Assembly (NCBI GenBank): GCA_035945515.1
Contig: DASZAE010000167.1
Coordinates: 1 to 17,370, forward strand
Reading direction: 5' to 3'
DNA from: RH2-MAG17b sp035945515
GTDB lineage: Bacteria > Acidobacteriota > Terriglobia > UBA7540
DNA: 17,370 bases
Part shown: piece after piece, positions 14,288 through 17,370 of the stretch
Numbering within the stretch: position 1 is the first letter of the stretch
Layout of the letters: each line of letters opens with the position of its first letter
Position numbers and translations under genes: made by a program
Notes under the pieces: generated by a model
What the model saw: the letters and a program-made list of their open reading frames with translations, nothing else
Told to the model about the DNA's origin: nothing
Database searches by the model: none

Positions 14288-15451
14288 CTAATCCAGCCTG
14301 TCTTCGAGCGGCTTAAAGAACCGGAAATACAAGTAAATATTACACGCCATCACCGCCGCATAAGCGTAAAACGGCAGCGCAATCTCCGAAATGTCGAACA
14401 TATAACCCGTAAACGCAATCGCGCCGGAAGAGGATGTCAGGCGCGCGACCTGGTTCAATCCCAAAGCGCGCCCCACTTCGTCAAAGCTCACAAACTCCGT
14501 AATCGCGGACTGCTGCACCGGCACCGCCATCACCCGCAGCGCGGGCGTCACAAAATAAATCAGCAAGGCCAAAAGAAAAATATGGGTCAGCGGCATCAGC
14601 AGCACCAGCGCCGTTCCCGCCCCGCGGGTGAAAGCCACTGTGTTTACAAAGCCCCACCAACGCTCAAGGCGCGGGGCGGTGAGCAACGCCAGCGCGCCGA
14701 GTGAACCCGCAATAAAACCATACACCGACATTTGTGATTTAGGCACATGGTAGACGATCACAAAAAATGGAATGAGAAATGGGATTACCAGGCCCGACGC
14801 GAATCCATTCAGCGCGCCCGTCAAGCTGAACTTGCCAATGACCGACTTGCTGCTGAGCTTTCGCAGGCTCCCCCGATATTCCCTAAGCTTAACCGGCGCA
14901 AGCGTGGCAATGCCCGCAAGCGAAATGGCAGTGGCCGCAATGAAAATATGCTCCACAGTGAAGAGGCGGGCCATGAACGCGCCGAGCGCCGCGAAAATAC
15001 CGCTGATGAAGGTGAAGATCGAAAACACCGAGGTGCGGTTATCAAGAGTGGTGAGTTGAGCGAGCGAGACAATCTGCGGGGCCTGCGCCGCGCCCCCAAC
15101 GCCGCCACCCATCAGCGATCCGGTGGCCGAGTAGCCGCCCACCATGCACGCCAGGAACAGCACCCACAGGTGATGACCTGCCAGGCTGACGAGCGCCGAG
15201 CTTGCAGGCAACATCAGGCCCACCGCCACCAGACTTTTCTTTTGTCCCCACGCGTCGGTGAGAAATCCGAATAACAAGCCAAGAGCCGCCGTGGCCACCG
15301 CCGCAGAGGTGTAGAGCAATCCTAAAATTAAAGGGGATTGATGCAGGTGGGTGAGGACAAGGTAGGGAAACGCAATCGCGATCATGCCCGCCGCCAGGCT
15401 GCGCGAAACCCGGAACAGCGCGAGCAGGAATAGATAATAATTAGTTTTCAT
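14288..15451 (-). CDS. Major facilitator superfamily transporter
   Basis: A 387-aa inner-membrane transporter with about 11-12 hydrophobic helices; substrate unknown. The ATG at 15451 (MKTNYYLFLLALFRVSRSL) is preferred; the frame stays open to 15496, but the extra residues (TGGRRPPLQC) are translated REP sequence. MFS motif A appears as FGFLTDAWGQKK at residues 61-72 in the loop after the second helix. A Gly-rich stretch (GGGVGGAAQ) near residue 115 precedes a loop, and the C-terminal half has the usual second six-helix bundle (GFASGLVIPFLIPFFVIVY, GFIAGSLGALALL). It lies downstream of atpE but behind a terminator and two repeat blocks, so it is probably transcribed separately. Drug-efflux or sugar-phosphate-type transport are both possible. 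Confidence 0.87.
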   Translation of the reverse strand: MKTNYYLFLLALFRVSRSLAAGMIAIAFPYLVLTHLHQSPLILGLLYTSAAVATAALGLLFGFLTDAWGQKKSLVAVGLMLPASSALVSLAGHHLWVLFLACMVGGYSATGSLMGGGVGGAAQAPQIVSLAQLTTLDNRTSVFSIFTFISGIFAALGAFMARLFTVEHIFIAATAISLAGIATLAPVKLREYRGSLRKLSSKSVIGKFSLTGALNGFASGLVIPFLIPFFVIVYHVPKSQMSVYGFIAGSLGALALLTAPRLERWWGFVNTVAFTRGAGTALVLLMPLTHIFLLALLIYFVTPALRVMAVPVQQSAITEFVSFDEVGRALGLNQVARLTSSSGAIAFTGYMFDISEIALPFYAYAAVMACNIYLYFRFFKPLEDRLD

Positions 15452-15468
15452 GCGGCCGGAAGCACATT

Positions 15469-15593
15469 GTAACGGCGGCCTCCGGCCGCCAGTCAATAAT
15501 ATTTAGAAACCGGCTTCCAAAGCCAGCTAGTGGGCCGCCACTACAAATCCAGAGGAGACGGCGGCCCGCGACGCGGGGCGGATGCGGGGCTAC
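15469..15593. repeat. Degenerate GTAG-REP remnants
   Basis: A copy with GTAA instead of GTAG (15469-15472) keeps a perfect CGGCGGCC-TCC-GGCCGCC stem. A damaged partner ends CTAC at 15541-15544, and a further orphan CTAC end lies at 15590-15593 after GC-rich sequence. This is the decayed part of the atpE-MFS gap, which holds no gene. Confidence 0.6.
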
Positions 15594-15635
15594 AACTCAC
15601 CAGTCTAGGGCGAACTTACGTCAGGGTTCGCGGCT

Positions 15636-15697
15636 GTAGCGGCGTCCTCTGGCCGCCGGTTTGATATTAAAGACCGGCGGCCAGAGGCCGCCGCTAC
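15636..15697. repeat. GTAG-REP inverted pair, stem type CGGCGGCC
   Basis: GTAG at 15636-15639 with one stem change (CGGCGTCC), spacer TTTGATATTAAAGA, then a perfect opposing copy ending CTAC at 15694-15697. The spacer resembles that of the pair inside the TPR gene, indicating a recent common source. Confidence 0.9.
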
Positions 15698-15705
15698 AAC
15701 TCAAA

Positions 15706-15744
15706 GCGAAAAACGGCAAGGGAAGGCGCGGCCCTCCCTGCCGT
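15706..15744 (-). terminator. Intrinsic terminator after atpE
   Basis: Minus strand: ACGGCAGGGAGGG pairs with a CCTTCCCTTGCCGT arm (about 13 bp with one bulge and a G-T pair), followed directly by TTTTTCGC. It begins 14 nt after the atpE stop codon, so the atpB-atpE transcript very likely ends here. Confidence 0.8.
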
Positions 15745-15757
15745 CTTCAGCCTGTCT

Positions 15758-16078
15758 TTAAGGGACTTTGATGAAGATGATCGCAAACGTGTAAAGCGCC
15801 AGCGATTCGATGAAGATTAAACCCAAGATCATGAAGAGGAAGATAGCCGGGCGCGCTCCCGGGTTGCGGGCGACGCCTTCACAGGCGCTGCCTACCGCCT
15901 TGCCTTGACCGAGACCGCAAAGGCCCGCAGCGATAGCCATGCCTACTCCTGCCGCGATGGCCGCCATGCCCGCGCCGCTTCCTGAAGATGTCGCTGATCC
16001 CGTGCTCTGGGCAAAGGCGGGCGCGGCAACTAAAAGGGCCGCAAGTCCCGTGAAAAACAACACAATCTTCTGTCGCAC
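15758..16078 (-). CDS. atpE: F-type ATP synthase subunit c with N-terminal signal peptide
   Basis: Proteolipid of the membrane rotor ring; it carries the coupling ion. The start is GTG at 16078 (106 aa): a strong AAAGGAG lies seven bases upstream, whereas the in-frame ATG at 16102 would place that site inside the gene. Residues 1-23 form a signal peptide with an AFA-Q cleavage site, then a Ser/Gly-rich stretch, leaving a mature protein of about 83 residues, normal for subunit c. Helix 1 has GLGQGKAVG (Gln58), the polar loop is ARNPGARP (70-76), and helix 2 has the ion-binding Glu91 in IFIESLALYTF with Ser92 and Tyr96. It follows atpB after a 222-nt gap with a REP pair and is followed by a terminator, not by atpF. 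Confidence 0.94.
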   Translation of the reverse strand: MRQKIVLFFTGLAALLVAAPAFAQSTGSATSSGSGAGMAAIAAGVGMAIAAGLCGLGQGKAVGSACEGVARNPGARPAIFLFMILGLIFIESLALYTFAIIFIKVP

Positions 16079-16085
16079 TGTTATT

Positions 16086-16092
16086 CTCCTTT
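16086..16092 (-). promoter_or_regulatory. Shine-Dalgarno site deciding the atpE start
   Basis: AAAGGAG on the minus strand with a 7-nt spacer (AATAACA) to the GTG at 16078. It is the best ribosome site near this gene and argues for the GTG over the upstream ATG. Confidence 0.8.
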
Positions 16093-16190
16093 GGCCTCCC
16101 ATGCCGCAAGGATGAGAAGCTAGTGTTGAAATTAAAGACGGTCGTTCGACTTCAAAGCAGTGGGTGTCTCACCGCGATGCGGATGAGCGG

Positions 16191-16273
16191 GTAGCCACGG
16201 CACGATTTGCGTGCCGTGGGCTTTTCCTTCGCCAACACAAGATCCCACGGCACAAACACCGTGCCGTGGCTAC
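16191..16273. repeat. GTAG-REP inverted pair, stem type CCACGGCAC, between atpB and atpE
   Basis: The plus copy has GTAG at 16191-16194 and a 10-bp perfect stem CCACGGCACG (16195-16204) with 16210-16219. The minus copy has CCACGGCAC (16245-16253) pairing with GTGCCGTGG (16261-16269) and ends CTAC at 16270-16273. The stem sequence is unrelated to the CGGCGGCC type. It lies in the intercistronic gap of the two F0 genes. Confidence 0.85.
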
Positions 16274-16300
16274 CACTCCAAAAAGGAGCGTCCCAAGCGC

Positions 16301-17023
16301 CTAGTGCTCCTCGGCTACTGCCAGACTAATATAAAGCAGGGGCAAAATCATAAAAATATAAGCCTGCAATAGCGACTCAAAAGCGTGCAGCGCCATGAAG
16401 ACGGCAGGCAGCGCGATGGGAATCAGCTTGGTGAAGATGCTCTCCAGCATTCCGCCCACCAGCATGTTGGCCCAAAGACGGACGCTCAAAGAAAGCAGCC
16501 GCAGCACATTGCTGAACACTTCCACCGGAAACATGAGGATGGCGAGGGCCATCATCGGCCCGCACAAATGCTTCAGGTAACCTAGCACTCCATGATGGCG
16601 TATGCCCTGATAGTTGTAATGGAGAAACACCAACACGGCGCATCCGAGCGGCACCGGGCCGTGCGCCGTGGGGCTTTCGACCGTCGGAATCAAGCCCATC
16701 AGGTTGCACAGGATAATAAAAAGCCCCAGCGTGCCAACGAGCGCCACGTACTGCCGCCCTTGCGGGCCGAGCAGGTCTTCCGACATGGTGCGGGAAAACT
16801 CCGCCACCACTTCCATCGCCATCTGAAACTTGCCGGGGCGCTCCACCGAAAGCCGCGACCGCAGGACGAGCGCGCCCACAATCAAAATGAGAATCACCAG
16901 TACTTCGCCCGCAACGTAGGTGGGAATCGGATGGCCCGCGTTGGGCGTCAGCCCGATCTTGAGCATCGCCGCCGCAACCACGCCGCCAAATAGTTTGTTG
17001 AGTAATGCCGCAAAGTAGCCCAT
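16301..17023 (-). CDS. atpB: F-type ATP synthase subunit a
   Basis: Membrane stator subunit forming the ion half-channels against the c-ring. The 240-aa protein is of usual length. The ATG at 17023 starts MGYFAALLNKLFGG; the ribosome site is weak. Hydrophobic helices include about 39-54 (GEVLVILILIVGALVL), 91-113 (QYVALVGTLGLFIILCNLMGL), 125-140 and the C-terminal hairpin. The catalytic Arg182 lies in the hallmark SLSVRLWANM (178-187), preceded by FPVEVFSNVLRLL. The last helix has LLQAYIFMILPLLYISLAVAEEH with the conserved Gln220. It is upstream of atpE; neither atpI nor any F1 gene is visible in the 347 bases on its 5' side. Confidence 0.95.
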   Translation of the reverse strand: MGYFAALLNKLFGGVVAAAMLKIGLTPNAGHPIPTYVAGEVLVILILIVGALVLRSRLSVERPGKFQMAMEVVAEFSRTMSEDLLGPQGRQYVALVGTLGLFIILCNLMGLIPTVESPTAHGPVPLGCAVLVFLHYNYQGIRHHGVLGYLKHLCGPMMALAILMFPVEVFSNVLRLLSLSVRLWANMLVGGMLESIFTKLIPIALPAVFMALHAFESLLQAYIFMILPLLYISLAVAEEH

Positions 17024-17080
17024 GGATTGGAAAACCCGTTACTTGTAGCGCAAGGCTCCAGTCTGTGTGAAACTGCAGTT

Positions 17081-17104
17081 GTAGCGGCGGCCTCTGGCCG
17101 CCGG
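17081..17104 (+). repeat. Solo GTAG-REP unit
   Basis: GTAG at 17081-17084 followed by the standard CGGCGGCC-TCT-GGCCGCCG stem and no opposing partner. Another GTAG at 17045-17048 (GTAGCGCAAGG) 36 bases away resembles the CGCAG type but has no clear stem. It sits 58 bases upstream of atpB. Confidence 0.75.
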
Positions 17105-17370
17105 TCTTAATTATTAATGAGGCCGAAGGTTAGTAGTCATAAACTGATGGGAGATCGCAGTGTAACAGGGCGCGGCTTCAGCCGTGCCGTATGACAGTCC
17201 CTCCGTCCCATGGCTTTAGCCCCTGATGCCTCAGCGGCTTCACAGGCTGCGGAAAAACGCTGATTTTTTTGTTTTTCGCTGTTTTCCGCTGCGAATTGTT
17301 GGCCATCATGGATTTTTCCGCAGAGGTTTTCGCGGTCTGGGGTGTTCCGGGGAGGCTGTTTTCGGCTCCC
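17105..17370. other. Non-coding right edge with short palindromes
   Basis: No convincing gene is visible. It contains CGGC-TTCA-GCCG (17173-17184), GGCTTTAGCCCC near 17212, and a 12-base imperfect inverted repeat GCGGAAAAACGC (17249-17260) with 17278-17289 around a T-rich loop. A further ATTTTTCCGCAG follows near 17312. A short minus-strand open frame exists but has no recognisable content. Confidence 0.5.

Noticed and set aside
15452..15496. Upstream ATG for the MFS transporter
   Set aside because: The extra residues are REP-derived and carry no membrane or signal character; the ATG at 15451 starts the first helix.
17110..17370. Minus-strand open frame possibly encoding the end of an upstream gene such as atpI
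   Set aside because: The translation is Lys/Asn/Gln-rich without membrane segments and overlaps palindromic repeat-like sequence.

Overview
The window looks like a chromosomal segment of a soil-type Acidobacteriota. This is inferred from the Oar-like TonB receptor with an N-terminal carboxypeptidase-regulatory domain, the FG-GAP/ASPIC-UnbV protein, the PQQ dehydrogenase with its c-type cytochrome, the regulator-like protein ending in two malectin domains, and moderately high GC. All recognised genes except one run on the minus strand.

Right to left, in the direction of most transcription: ATP synthase subunit a (atpB) and subunit c (atpE), ended by a strong terminator; an MFS transporter; an intergenic region with a perfect parS centromere-like site; and a second TonB receptor. 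Next comes the only plus-strand gene, encoding a probable membrane-anchored sugar-sensing regulator. Divergent from it is a long minus-strand run: an Oar/SusC-like TonB receptor, a secreted TPR protein, a Tat-exported FG-GAP protein, a diheme cytochrome c and a PQQ-dependent dehydrogenase that continues past the left edge. A plausible reading, inferred only, is that this run handles uptake of a large substrate and periplasmic oxidation of an alcohol or sugar, with the divergent malectin protein sensing carbohydrate. The last three genes (FG-GAP, cytochrome, dehydrogenase) are closely spaced and are probably one transcript.

The most distinctive feature is the density of small structured repeats. 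At least nine sites, most of them inverted pairs, carry GTAG followed by a GC-rich hairpin, which is the hallmark of REP elements mobilised by RAYT transposases. The stems differ from pair to pair but keep their pairing. A second family has GTCA, an almost constant 11-nt loop and arms that change together. Repeats fill most intergenic gaps, one pair lies inside the TPR coding sequence, and two sit inside larger inverted repeats in the divergent region. The parS site beside ATP synthase genes suggests, but does not prove, an origin-proximal location.
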